This document shows, in pieces, positions 44,730 to 54,597 of a stretch of 64,000 nt of DNA. This DNA comes from Salinispora arenicola. GTDB lineage: Bacteria; Actinomycetota; Actinomycetes; Mycobacteriales; Micromonosporaceae. Both the position numbers and the translations under genes were made by a program. The stretch covers positions 558,001-622,000 of the forward strand of contig NZ_VFOL01000001.1 in NCBI RefSeq assembly GCF_006716065.1, in the 5' to 3' direction. Positions within the stretch are counted from its first letter, which is position 1. Every line of letters begins with the position of its first letter. Under the pieces are notes generated by a model, which saw only the letters and a list, made by a program, of their open reading frames with translations, searched no databases and was not told where the DNA came from.

Positions 44730-45812
44730 ATGCGCGCTCGACTGTCCGACATCGCCCAGCAGGCAGAGGTCAGCGAGGCCACCGTGTCGCGGGTACTCAA
44801 CGACCGGCCCGGAGTGGCGCCCGAGACCCGGCAGGCTGTCCTGACCGCCCTCGATGTGCTCGGTTACGAACGACCGGCCCGGCTGCGCAAACGCTGCGCC
44901 GGCCTGGTGGGCCTGGTGGTCCCGGAACTCGACAACCCGATCTTTCCCGCATTCGCGCAGATCATCGAGTCGGCGCTGGCGCCGACCGGCTTCACCCCGG
45001 TGCTGTGCACCCAGACTCCCGGTGGAATCCGGGAGGACGAATACGTCGAGATGCTGCTCGACCGGCAGGTCTCCGGCATCGTCTTCGTCTCTGGCCTGCA
45101 CGCTGACACCACCGCCGACCACGATCGATACCGTGCGCTGATAGCCCGCCCGCTGCCGGTTGTCATGGTCAACGGGTACGCACCCAATCTGCCAGCGCCC
45201 TTCATCTCCTGCGACGACCGAGAGGCCGCCGACCTGGCCGTCACGCACCTGATCGCCCTGGGGCACCGGCGGATCGGCCTGATCACCGGACCGGACCGAT
45301 TCGTTCCGGTACAGCGCAAGGTCACCGGATACAAGGCTGCGATGAGGCGCGGCACCGACGTGTCCGACGCCGAACTCACCGAGCTGACCGAGCTCTCCCT
45401 CTTTGGCGTCGAGGGCGGCGAGGCCGCCGCCACCCGCCTGCTGGAACGCGGAGTCACCGGTCTGGTCTGCGGGTCCGACCTCATGGCCCTGGGTGCCATC
45501 CGCGCCGCCCGGCAACGGGGGCTGTCCGTTCCCCGGGACGTCTCCGTCGTCGGATACGACGACTCCCCGTTGATGGCCTTCACCGACCCGCCACTGACCA
45601 CCGTGCGCCAGCCGGTCCCGGCGATGGCGGTTGCCGCCGTGCGGGCCCTGGTGGACGAGATCAATGGGCATGCCGCCCCGCACTCGGAGTACCTGTTCCG
45701 GCCGGAGCTGGTGGTGCGCGGCTCGACCGCCGTCGCCCGGGCACCTGGCGTCGGCGAGGGCGGCCCGGTACAGCGGCATACCCCGTCGGCCACCCTGGCG
45801 GTCTCGGCCTGA
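44730..45812 (+). CDS. LacI-family transcriptional regulator (sugar-responsive)
   Basis: A 360-residue repressor. The N-terminal HTH is LSDIAQQAEVSEATVSRVLNDRPGV (about 4-28) with the hinge YERPARLRKR. A periplasmic-binding-like effector domain follows, with IGLITGPDRFVPVQRK, GLVCGSDLMALGAIRAA and VSVVGYDDSPLMAF. ATG 44730 gives the conserved opening; further in-frame GTG/TTG starts lie upstream at 44712 and 44685. It sits between the sugar transporter operon and the glucosidase, and likely represses both, as actinobacterial MalR/AglR-type regulators do. Confidence 0.92.
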   Translation: MRARLSDIAQQAEVSEATVSRVLNDRPGVAPETRQAVLTALDVLGYERPARLRKRCAGLVGLVVPELDNPIFPAFAQIIESALAPTGFTPVLCTQTPGGIREDEYVEMLLDRQVSGIVFVSGLHADTTADHDRYRALIARPLPVVMVNGYAPNLPAPFISCDDREAADLAVTHLIALGHRRIGLITGPDRFVPVQRKVTGYKAAMRRGTDVSDAELTELTELSLFGVEGGEAAATRLLERGVTGLVCGSDLMALGAIRAARQRGLSVPRDVSVVGYDDSPLMAFTDPPLTTVRQPVPAMAVAAVRALVDEINGHAAPHSEYLFRPELVVRGSTAVARAPGVGEGGPVQRHTPSATLAVSA

Positions 45813-45820
45813 ACCACTCG

Positions 45821-45845
45821 CCTGCCGGTTCCCACGATCGGCAGG
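45821..45845 (+). terminator. Weak hairpin after the LacI-family gene
   Basis: CCTGCCG (45821-45827) and CGGCAGG (45839-45845) pair over 7 bp, 9 bases after the stop. Confidence 0.35.
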
Positions 45846-45854
45846 GTGCACAGA

Positions 45855-45866
45855 TCTTGCGCAAGA
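45855..45866. promoter_or_regulatory. Perfect operator-like palindrome upstream of the glucosidase
   Basis: TCTTGCGCAAGA is a 12-bp perfect dyad with the central CG typical of LacI-family operators. A second CTCTTGCAAC copy begins at 45876. Confidence 0.55.
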
Positions 45867-45871
45867 ACTGC

Positions 45872-45901
45872 TTGACTCTTGCAACATCGGGCCGGCATTC
45901 T
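45872..45901 (+). promoter_or_regulatory. Candidate promoter of the glucosidase gene
   Basis: TTGACT (45872-45877) is a near-consensus -35 box, with CATTCT (45896-45901) as a weak -10 at 18 bases. The CTCTTGCAAC operator half-site overlaps the -35 end, consistent with repression by the LacI-family protein. Confidence 0.4.
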
Positions 45902-45974
45902 GCTAGGCGTCCGGCGCCATCACCCCTGCCCGTGCCGGATACCGCCGTCCTGCGCGAGAACGGGGAACACCTGC

Positions 45975-47606
45975 ATGACCACCCGCAATCCCACCCAGCT
46001 GGCCTCCGACGATGACTGGTGGCGCTCTGCGGCCATCTACCAGGTCTACGTTCGCAGCTTCGCCGACGCGAACGGCGACGGGATCGGCGACCTGGCGGGC
46101 CTGCGGGAACGCCTGCCCTATCTGCGCGACCTCGGAGTCGACGCGCTCTGGTTGACCCCCTTCTACCCCTCGCCGATGATCGACGGCGGCTACGACGTCG
46201 CCGACTACCGCGACGTGGACCCGCTGTTCGGCACCCTCACCGACTTCGACAACGTGATCGTCGACGCGCACGCGCTGGGGCTGCGAATCATCGTCGACCT
46301 GGTACCCAACCACACGTCGAGCGAGCATCCCTGGTTTCAGGCCGCCCGCACGGCCGCCCCCGACTCTCCCGAGCGCGCGAGGTACGTCTTCGCCGACGGG
46401 CGAGGCGTGGCGGGCGAGTTGCCGCCGAACGACTGGGAGAGCGTCTTCGGCGGTCCGGCCTGGACCCAGCTCGCCGACGGACAGTGGTACCTGCACCTGT
46501 TCGACCCGGCGCAGCCGGACCTGAACTGGCGAAATCCCGAGGTCCGCGCCGAGTTCGCGGACGTGCTCCGATTCTGGCTGGACCGTGGTGTCGACGGCTT
46601 CCGGATCGACGTCGCCCACGGGTTGATCAAGGCTGAGGGCCTGCCGGACGTCGGCTTCGGCCAGCTGACCGGCCAACGACAGGTCGAGCTGCTCGGCAAG
46701 CGCCGGCTCCCCTACTTCGACCAGGACGAGGTACACGACATCTACCGCACCTGGCGACCGATTCTGGACAGCTACCCAGGCAGCCGAATGGCAGTGGCCG
46801 AGGCGTGGGCGGAGACGCCCCAACGGCTCGCCCGCTACATTGGCCCGGACGAGCTGCACCAGGCGTTCAGCTTCGACTTCCTCGACGCCCACTGGTCGGC
46901 CGACTCCTTCCGCAAGGTCATCGACACCGCGCTCGCCGAATCCGTGATCGTCGGCGCACCCACCACCTGGGTGCTGTCCAACCATGACAAGCAGCGACAC
47001 GTCACCCGCTACGGAGATGGCCCGGAAGGGTTGCGTCGGGCACGTGCCGCGGCTCTGCTGATGCTCGCGCTGCCTGGCTGCGCCTACCTCTACCAGGGTG
47101 AGGAACTGGGCCTGCCCGAGGTGCTCGACCTACCCGACGACCTGCGGCAGGACCCGCAGTACCTGCGGACCGGCCAGAGCCGGGACGGCTGCCGGGTGCC
47201 GATCCCGTGGAACGGCGAGCTGGCCCCGTACGGCTTCGGCCCGGCCGGCAGCGCGTTGAGCTGGCTGCCAGCCCCGGCGACCTGGCGCGAGCTGTCGGTG
47301 CGGGCCCAGACCGGCGTCTCCGACTCCACCCTGGAGCTGTACCGCACCGCGCTACGGATTCGTCGGACCCACCCGGCGCTGTCCGTATCCTCGGCCAGGA
47401 TCACCTGGCAGAAGACCGATCCGGGAATCCTCGCCTTCACCCGCTCCGCCGCCGGCACGGCGCTCACCTGCGTGGTCAACATCAGCGACGAACCGGCCGC
47501 TGTCGCCGAGTACGGCGAGCCGCTCGTCGCCAGCACGGCGCTCACCGAACGGGACGCCGGCTACCTGGTTCCGGTCGACGCCGCCGCCTGGTTCGAACGC
47601 CGCTGA
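45975..47606 (+). CDS. GH13 alpha-glucosidase (oligo-1,6-/alpha-1,4-glucosidase type)
   Basis: A 543-residue cytosolic glycoside hydrolase. The four GH13 regions are present: DLVPNHTS (I), DGFRIDVAHG with the Asp nucleophile (II), AEAW with the acid/base Glu (III) and LSNHDKQR (IV). The opening DDWWRSAAIYQVYVRSFADANGDGIGDL defines subfamily 30/23-like glucosidases. No signal peptide. With the MalEFG-type transporter it would hydrolyse imported maltose or maltodextrin to glucose. A small C-terminal beta domain completes the enzyme. Confidence 0.93.
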   Translation: MTTRNPTQLASDDDWWRSAAIYQVYVRSFADANGDGIGDLAGLRERLPYLRDLGVDALWLTPFYPSPMIDGGYDVADYRDVDPLFGTLTDFDNVIVDAHALGLRIIVDLVPNHTSSEHPWFQAARTAAPDSPERARYVFADGRGVAGELPPNDWESVFGGPAWTQLADGQWYLHLFDPAQPDLNWRNPEVRAEFADVLRFWLDRGVDGFRIDVAHGLIKAEGLPDVGFGQLTGQRQVELLGKRRLPYFDQDEVHDIYRTWRPILDSYPGSRMAVAEAWAETPQRLARYIGPDELHQAFSFDFLDAHWSADSFRKVIDTALAESVIVGAPTTWVLSNHDKQRHVTRYGDGPEGLRRARAAALLMLALPGCAYLYQGEELGLPEVLDLPDDLRQDPQYLRTGQSRDGCRVPIPWNGELAPYGFGPAGSALSWLPAPATWRELSVRAQTGVSDSTLELYRTALRIRRTHPALSVSSARITWQKTDPGILAFTRSAAGTALTCVVNISDEPAAVAEYGEPLVASTALTERDAGYLVPVDAAAWFERR

Positions 47607-47616
47607 GTGGGTAAGC

Positions 47617-47691
47617 CCGAACGACCTGGCCGTTCGGCGTGCCCCGCGCCGCCGGGCGGCCGGGCAGCCGACCCGGTGGAAGGGCGCGGGG
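47617..47691. terminator. Hairpins in the convergent gap after the glucosidase gene
   Basis: CCGAACG (47617-47623) pairs with CGTTCGG (47631-47637). A wider inverted repeat CCCCGCGCC (47642-47650) and GGCGCGGGG (47683-47691) follows. They lie between convergent genes and may terminate both. Confidence 0.5.
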
Positions 47692-47776
47692 TGTCGGCAT
47701 GCCAGCAAGCGACCCGGAACGTCGGCTCCAGTCAGCCTGGCCCTTCGCGACCCAGCGGCCTCCGCCAGGCGCCAGA

Positions 47777-48220
47777 TCAGCGTTCGGGGCCGGGCAGCTT
47801 CGCCGCGATCCGGGCGAAGCCCGCCCGTAGCTCGGCCTCACTCGGTGGCATTGCCGGCCTGGCGTCGCGGTCCTGCTGTGCCGCCGTATCCAGCTCCTCG
47901 TCAATGGTGTCCTCGTAGTCGCCGTACAGGTCAGCGCTGTCGACCTGGGCCGCCTCATCCTCGGCAGCGACCTGGGCGGCGTCGATCTCACCCCGGATCT
48001 CGTCGGCAGACACGGCCGGCAGCAGCGGCTCGACCACCGCCATCAGCGGTTCCTCCGCCACCACCACCTCGGCCAGCGCCAACGCCGGCACCCGTTCGTA
48101 CGGGCCGCAGACCACCGGCTCCCACTCGTCGGCGTCGCCCAGCGGACCGAAAGTGATAATCCACGGCAGGTCGAGCATCGGCGAGTCGTCCGGCAGGTCG
48201 AGTGTCACGAGTGCGCCCAC
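47777..48220 (-). CDS. Conserved hypothetical acidic protein
   Basis: An acidic protein of about 147 residues with an ordered N-terminal part (LDLPWIITFGPLGDADEWEPVVCGPYERVPALALAEVVV) and a disordered acidic Ala/Asp/Glu-rich middle. A short helix EAELRAGFARIAAKLPG ends it. No family recognised. Start uncertain: GTG 48220 is chosen over GTG 48307 because the extra N-terminus is low-complexity Gly/Pro, and GTG 48208 is also possible. It is downstream of the BrkB-family gene on the same strand. Confidence 0.6.
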   Translation of the reverse strand: MGALVTLDLPDDSPMLDLPWIITFGPLGDADEWEPVVCGPYERVPALALAEVVVAEEPLMAVVEPLLPAVSADEIRGEIDAAQVAAEDEAAQVDSADLYGDYEDTIDEELDTAAQQDRDARPAMPPSEAELRAGFARIAAKLPGPER

Positions 48221-48315
48221 CCACCCATCATCGGGCCCCGGCCCCGGGCGGGTGCCCGGTTCGGCACCCGTCCCTTGTTCGGGTGCCCTCGACCCGCTCG
48301 CGCCCACCGCGGCCG

Positions 48316-49239
48316 TCAGCCGGCTCCGCCCGGAGTGCCGGGTTCTGTCTGCTCGTTCAGGTCAACCGCCACCGGTCCCGCCGCCAGGTCCACCACCCGC
48401 CCCCGCCTGTTGGTGGCCACCAGGGCCGCACCGAAGAGCACGAGTTGGTTGAACAGGTAGAGGTAGAGCAGCAACCCCACCGCGCCAGCCACCACCGTGT
48501 AGGCCGGGTTCCGCTCGGTCCGCACCACGTAGTGACGCCCGATGGTGTTGAGCAGGGTGATACCCACCGCCACCAACAGCACCGCCGGCCGTAGCCGGAC
48601 CCGGCTTGGCCGAAGTCGCGGCACCGCCGCCAGCAGCAGAGTCGCCAGCACCGCGTTCACGAGAACGCTGAGCAGCGCACTTATCGTGGTGAGACCCGCC
48701 GAGCCGGCGCTTTGCAGCAGCCAGCGCAGCAGTGACTCCAGCGTGTCCACCGCCGCCACCGAGACACCGAGCAGCACGAACACGACCAGCAACACGCCCA
48801 AATCGATGAGCCGGCGAACGACCAGGTTGCCGGGCTGTTGGTCGAGGCCATACAGCGACCGCTGAGACGAACGGATCGCCTCGACCCAGCTGATCCCGGT
48901 AAAGACCAGGATGGTCAGCCCGGCCGCGCCGACGGCCCCGCTGCTCTCCGCGATCTGCACCGGGTCCAGAAACGGAAGGTTCTCTCGGAAGAAGTCCGCC
49001 GTGGCGGCGTTGACCTCGTCGTTGCCCTCCAGAATCGCCCCGAAGACGGAGTACGCGACGAGAGCGAGCGCGAACATCGCAAAGAACCCGTAGTATGCGA
49101 TCGCAGCGGCCAAACGGGTGGCAAAACGACCATTGTAGAGCAGAATCGCCCGCCACACGTGGTCGAAGGTCTCGGAGCGGCGACGGGCAGCGGCGATCCG
49201 CCCGCGAACGCTCACCTGGATCCGGCCGAACACGTTCAC
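48316..49239 (-). CDS. YihY/BrkB-family integral membrane protein
   Basis: A 307-residue membrane protein with about six helices. The family region LAAAIAYYGFFAMFALALVAYSVFG is at about 43-67, and the later GLTILVFTGISWVEAIRSSQRSLYGLD, VAVGITLLNTIGRHYV and YLYLFNQLVLFGAAL are also characteristic. It was once taken for RNase BN, which is now rejected; the function remains unclear. GTG start. The C-terminal tail is Pro/Gly-rich. Confidence 0.9.
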   Translation of the reverse strand: MNVFGRIQVSVRGRIAAARRRSETFDHVWRAILLYNGRFATRLAAAIAYYGFFAMFALALVAYSVFGAILEGNDEVNAATADFFRENLPFLDPVQIAESSGAVGAAGLTILVFTGISWVEAIRSSQRSLYGLDQQPGNLVVRRLIDLGVLLVVFVLLGVSVAAVDTLESLLRWLLQSAGSAGLTTISALLSVLVNAVLATLLLAAVPRLRPSRVRLRPAVLLVAVGITLLNTIGRHYVVRTERNPAYTVVAGAVGLLLYLYLFNQLVLFGAALVATNRRGRVVDLAAGPVAVDLNEQTEPGTPGGAG

Positions 49240-49388
49240 ACCGTCATCCTCGCCGATCTATCGCCCACCCGCCGTCATCCCTCCCGAGGTGCGCCGTGCA
49301 CAGCGTGCACCGCGGGCGAGTTCGGCCGGCACCACGGACCGGGTCGAGCCGGCCGGCCAGCCGGGGCCACGGACAGGGGTCGGTCGGT

Positions 49389-49967
49389 TCAGCCACCGAG
49401 CCGAAAGTCCCGCCGCGGCTGCCATCTCGTCTGTCCACTGTGCGAAAACAGGGTGAACGCCTCCACCTCGAACATCGCCGAGAAGTCAGCCAGATCCTCG
49501 TACGCCTTGTCCAGCGCCGCGGGCGGGACGTCCTGCGCCACGGTGACATGCGGGTGGTATGGGAAGCGTGCTTCCCGGCGCAACTCGGGCGCGGCCCGGA
49601 TCGCCGCGGCGAGCAGCTCACATTCGCTGATCCCGGCCGCGACCGTCACAAAGACCACCTGGGTAACCGGCCGGAACGTGCCGGTGCCGCGCAGATGCAG
49701 AGTGAACGGAAGGTGCGCGGCGGCGACCGCGGTCAGGTGCCGTTCGACAGCCGGCAGGGCGGCGCCCGGGATCTCGGTCGGCCCGAGCAACGTCACATGC
49801 GCCGGGACAGCCTGCTGGTCGCCTGCCTCCATCCGCCGCCGGGTCAGCATGCTCCCCCAGGGCTCGGGAATGTCCACCGCGATGCCGATCTGAATCGTTC
49901 CGTCGGCCGCCGGCGAACCGCCCCACCGGTCCGCTCCCTGTGCCGCCCCTCCGGCCACCGCTTCCAT
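49389..49967 (-). CDS. 2'-5' RNA ligase-like 2H phosphoesterase
   Basis: A protein of about 192 residues with two HxT motifs, HVTLLGP (about 57-63) and HVTVAQ (about 139-144). This is the catalytic pair of the 2H phosphoesterase superfamily (LigT/ThpR-like), which acts on 2',3'-cyclic or 2'-5' nucleotide bonds. ATG 49967 follows GAGG; GTG 49982 is an alternative. It lies just downstream of trpS on the same strand (35 bases), possibly cotranscribed. The true substrate is unknown. Confidence 0.85.
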   Translation of the reverse strand: MEAVAGGAAQGADRWGGSPAADGTIQIGIAVDIPEPWGSMLTRRRMEAGDQQAVPAHVTLLGPTEIPGAALPAVERHLTAVAAAHLPFTLHLRGTGTFRPVTQVVFVTVAAGISECELLAAAIRAAPELRREARFPYHPHVTVAQDVPPAALDKAYEDLADFSAMFEVEAFTLFSHSGQTRWQPRRDFRLGG

Positions 49968-50002
49968 ACCCCTCACCCGCACACGTTGCGTCGCACCACT
50001 AC

Positions 50003-51061
<1,059 letters not shown>

Positions 51062-52093
51062 TCATGACGGGCCGGCGGGTCGACCGCGGGCCGGTCGCAC
51101 GGGGAGACCCACTTCGCGCCGCGGCTCGGGTGGCCGCACCACGGTGACCGTCACCCGTGCCACTCGACGCCCCTCCAGCGCCAGCACCCGCAGCAGCCAG
51201 CCGCTGGGCGACTGCCCCGCCGAGGCCGCCGGGGCGGCCGGGGCGGCCGGGGCGGCAGTCACCGGCACCTCGTCGCCGGCCACCGGCAGCCGGCCCAGCG
51301 CGGCCATGACGAAACCGCTGACCGTCTCGTATGGCCCGCTCGGCAGGGTCACCCCCGTACGCTCGGCGAAGTCGGCCAGATTCAGCCGGCCGTCAACGGT
51401 GGTGGGCAGGCCGGCGTTGGTCTGCTCCGCGAGTGTGTCGTACTCGCCGTGCAGCTCGCCGACCAACTCCTCGATCAGGTCCTCGCAGGTGACGATTCCG
51501 GCGGTCCCCCCGTACTCGTCGATGACCACCGCCAGGTGATGCCCCTCCCGACGCATCTCGGTCAGGGCCGCGAGCACCCGTTTGCTCCCGGGCACGCGTT
51601 TGACCTCCCGAGCCAGCTCGCCGACCGTGGCCGGTGGGACTTTGTCGGGGCGGAGCAGCACGTCGTGTAGGTGCACGAAGCCGACCACGTCGTCGTGAGT
51701 CCCGTCGACCACTGGGTAACGGGTATGCGTCTCGACCCGGACGAGGCGTTCCGCCTCGGGGGCGGTCAGCGCGGCGGAGAGGAAGACCACCTCGGTCCGC
51801 GGCATCATCACCTCGCGCACCAGGCGCGCACCAGCCACGAGGACCTCGTCGATGATCCGCCGTTCCACCGGGTCCAGCACGGTCGCCGCGGCGACAAGGT
51901 CGCGCAGTTCGTCCTCGCTGATCCGTTCTCGGCCGGCCACCGGGCTGGTGCCGAGTAGACCCGTCACCAGGCGGCTGGCGGCGGCAGCGGCGCGGACCAC
52001 AACCCGGGCGATCACCCTGGCCAGGGGGCCGGGTTCGCGGCGGGGTCGCCCCCGCGCACGGCGCCGGAGCCCGGGACGACCCGCTTCCCGCAT
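51062..52093 (-). CDS. CorC/TlyC-like CBS-pair protein lacking the DUF21 membrane domain
   Basis: A 343-residue protein. A basic N-terminus (about 1-25) and an amphipathic stretch lead into ISEDELRDLVAAATVLDPVERRIIDEVL. Two CBS domains follow (MMPRTEVVFL...VVGFVHLHDVL, then REGHHLAVVIDEYGGTAGIVTCEDLIEELVGEL), then a CorC_HlyC domain (TTVDGRLNLADF...GFVMAALGRLP) interrupted by an Ala/Pro linker. The four-helix DUF21 region that usually precedes the CBS pair is absent. It is named after hemolysin/Mg-Co efflux accessory proteins; actual role unproven. Downstream of trpS order (33 bases), same strand. Confidence 0.82.
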   Translation of the reverse strand: MREAGRPGLRRRARGRPRREPGPLARVIARVVVRAAAAASRLVTGLLGTSPVAGRERISEDELRDLVAAATVLDPVERRIIDEVLVAGARLVREVMMPRTEVVFLSAALTAPEAERLVRVETHTRYPVVDGTHDDVVGFVHLHDVLLRPDKVPPATVGELAREVKRVPGSKRVLAALTEMRREGHHLAVVIDEYGGTAGIVTCEDLIEELVGELHGEYDTLAEQTNAGLPTTVDGRLNLADFAERTGVTLPSGPYETVSGFVMAALGRLPVAGDEVPVTAAPAAPAAPAASAGQSPSGWLLRVLALEGRRVARVTVTVVRPPEPRREVGLPVRPARGRPAGPS

Positions 52094-52262
52094 GAGTTGG
52101 ATGGTAGACACCGAACCGACGGCGCGACATCGATGTCCCATTTCGACGCCACGTAGCGACGGGAAATCCGACCGGCCGACAATCCAGCGCGGTCACAGCG
52201 GGTCGCCGTAGGGTGGCCACCGAAAGGCCGCCGGTACGGTGGCCAGGCTGGAGGAGATCAAC

Positions 52263-53246
52263 GTGAAACTGCTCGTCACCGGCGGCGCCGGCTTCATCGG
52301 CAGCGTGGTGACCCGGATGCTGCTTGACGCCGGCCACGAGGTCGTCGTCCTGGACGACCTGCGGACCGGGCACCAGGTCGCCGTGGCGCCCGAAGCCACC
52401 CACGTCGTGGCCCCCCTGGACGACGTGGCGCGGGTGGTCACACCCGAGGCGGGCTTCGACGGGGTACTGCACTTCGCGGCCCTGATCGCCGCAGGCGAGT
52501 CGATGGTCAGGCCCGAGCTGTACTGGCACGCCAACGTCGTCGGCTCACTCGCCCTGCTCGAGGCCGTACGCGCCGCCGGGGTGCCGAAGGTCGTCTTCTC
52601 GTCCACCGCCGCCGTGTACGGGAACCCGGTCGAGCTGCCCATCTCGGAGTCAGCGGTCACCGCCCCCACCAACACGTACGGAGCCACCAAGCTCACCGTC
52701 GACATGGCGCTCACCTCGGCGGCGGTCGGACACGGGTTGGCCGCCGTCTCGCTGCGCTACTTCAACGTCGCCGGTGCTCACCTGGACGCCCCGGTGGCCC
52801 TCGGCGAACGGCATGACCCGGAGACGCACCTCATTCCCATCGCGCTCGACGTCGCCGCCGGCCGCCGGGAGAAGCTCCAGCTCTTCGGCGACGACTACCC
52901 CACCGTTGACGGCACCTGCGTCCGCGACTACATCCACGTCACCGACCTGGCCCGCGCTCACCTACTCGCGCTCGACGCTGCGGTCGGCGGCCGGCACCGG
53001 ATCTACAACCTGGGCAGCGGCAGCGGATTCACCAACCGCCAGGTGGTCGAGGTGGTCCGCGAGGTCACCGGTCATCCGGTTCCGGTGACGGTCGCGCCGC
53101 GCCGCGCCGGTGATCCCGCCGAGCTGGTCGCGGCCGCCGAGCTGGCCCGCGAGGAGTTGGGCTGGACGCCCGCCAAGCCCACGCTGCACGACATGGTCGG
53201 CGACGCGTGGACGTTCTACCGCCATCACCTGCTGGAGCAGGCGTGA
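52263..53246 (+). CDS. galE: UDP-glucose 4-epimerase
   Basis: An NAD-dependent short-chain epimerase interconverting UDP-glucose and UDP-galactose. The 327-residue protein has GGAGFIG at the N-terminus, the Tyr-X3-Lys catalytic pair in NTYGATK, the catalytic Ser/Thr in VFSSTAAVYG, RYFNVAGA, and DGTCVRDYIHV near the sugar site. GTG 52263 has GGAGG 8 bases upstream, preferred over the start at 52239. Divergent from the CBS-protein gene, convergent with cysN. Confidence 0.93.
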   Translation: MKLLVTGGAGFIGSVVTRMLLDAGHEVVVLDDLRTGHQVAVAPEATHVVAPLDDVARVVTPEAGFDGVLHFAALIAAGESMVRPELYWHANVVGSLALLEAVRAAGVPKVVFSSTAAVYGNPVELPISESAVTAPTNTYGATKLTVDMALTSAAVGHGLAAVSLRYFNVAGAHLDAPVALGERHDPETHLIPIALDVAAGRREKLQLFGDDYPTVDGTCVRDYIHVTDLARAHLLALDAAVGGRHRIYNLGSGSGFTNRQVVEVVREVTGHPVPVTVAPRRAGDPAELVAAAELAREELGWTPAKPTLHDMVGDAWTFYRHHLLEQA

Positions 53247-53289
53247 CCAGCGCGGCGCCGGGCCGGACCGTCCTCCTCGAACGGGTGGG

Positions 53290-54597
53290 TCAGCTCGCCT
53301 CGACGATCATGCCGGCGCCGACCGTCCGGTTCGTCGTCTCGTCGATGATGACGAAACCGCCGGTGGTGCGGTTACGGCGGTACTCGTCAGCGAGCAGCGG
53401 AACCATCGTCCGGAACCGGACCCGGCCGATCTCGTTGAGCCGCAACTCTCCCGCCGACTCGTCGCGGTGCAGCGAGTTGATGTCCAGCCGGTAGTGCAGC
53501 CCACGGACGATGGCCCGCGCCGATCGGGTGGTGTGCTTGATCGCGTATCTGCCGCCGACCTGCAACGGCCGGGTCTCGTCCATCCAGCAGACCATCGCCT
53601 CGATGTCCTGGGCAACGGCCGGGGCGTTGTGCGGACGGCAGATCATGTCGCCCCGGGAAATGTCGATCTCGTCGGTCAACCGTACGGTCACCGACATCGG
53701 CGGGAACGCCTCCGGGACCGGCCCGTCGGCGGTCTCCACTGCGGCGATCCGGCTGGTGAAACCGCTCGGCAGCACCAGCACCTCGTCACCCGGCTTGAGT
53801 ACGCCGGAGGCGACCTGGCCCGCGTACCCCCGGTAGTCGGTGACGGTGGTGGACTGCGGACGAATCACATACTGCACCGGGAAGCGCACGTCGACCAGGT
53901 TGCGGTCGCTGGCGATGTGCACCCGTTCCAGGTGGTGCAGGAGGGACGGCCCCTCGTACCAGGGCATGTTCTCCGACCGGGAGACGATGTTGTCGCCGTT
54001 GAGCGCGGAGATCGGCACCACTGTCAGGTCAGGCACGTCGAGCTTCGCCGCGAACGCGGTGAACTCGTCGGCGATCTTCTCGAAGACCTCTTTCGACCAG
54101 TCCACCAGGTCCATCTTGTTGACGCACAGCACCAGGTGGGGCACCCGGAGCAGCGAGCAGAGGAAGGCGTGCCGGCGGGACTGCTCCACCAGGCCCTTAC
54201 GGGCGTCGACCAAGACCAGTGCGAGGTCGGCGGTGGACGCGCCCGTGACCATGTTCCGGGTGTACTGGATGTGCCCGGGGGTGTCGGCGATGATGAACTT
54301 GCGCCGAGGAGTGGCGAAGTAGCGGTACGCCACGTCGATCGTGATGCCCTGCTCCCGCTCGGCCCGCAGGCCGTCGGTGAGCAACGCGAGGTTGGTGTAC
54401 TCGTCACCGCGGGCCGCGCTGACCGCCTCGACCGCGGCGAGTTGGTCGGTGAACAGTGACCTGGTGTCGTACAGCAGGCGGCCGATCAGGGTCGACTTGC
54501 CGTCGTCCACGCTGCCGGCGGTCGCGAACCGCAGCAGGTCCATTGGGCGGGCGGGTGCCGCTTCGGACCAGACCTCGGCGGTCGTCTCGGTGGTCAT
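53290..54597 (-). CDS. cysN: Sulfate adenylyltransferase subunit 1 (GTPase)
   Basis: The GTPase subunit that drives APS synthesis by CysD. The 435-residue protein has G1 GSVDDGKST, G3 DTPGH, G4 NKMD and the EF-Tu-like beta-barrel domains II and III. It ends without a fused APS kinase (CysC) domain, so PAPS synthesis would need a separate gene. The ATG overlaps the cysD stop (TGATG). Confidence 0.95.
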   Translation of the reverse strand: MTTETTAEVWSEAAPARPMDLLRFATAGSVDDGKSTLIGRLLYDTRSLFTDQLAAVEAVSAARGDEYTNLALLTDGLRAEREQGITIDVAYRYFATPRRKFIIADTPGHIQYTRNMVTGASTADLALVLVDARKGLVEQSRRHAFLCSLLRVPHLVLCVNKMDLVDWSKEVFEKIADEFTAFAAKLDVPDLTVVPISALNGDNIVSRSENMPWYEGPSLLHHLERVHIASDRNLVDVRFPVQYVIRPQSTTVTDYRGYAGQVASGVLKPGDEVLVLPSGFTSRIAAVETADGPVPEAFPPMSVTVRLTDEIDISRGDMICRPHNAPAVAQDIEAMVCWMDETRPLQVGGRYAIKHTTRSARAIVRGLHYRLDINSLHRDESAGELRLNEIGRVRFRTMVPLLADEYRRNRTTGGFVIIDETTNRTVGAGMIVEAS

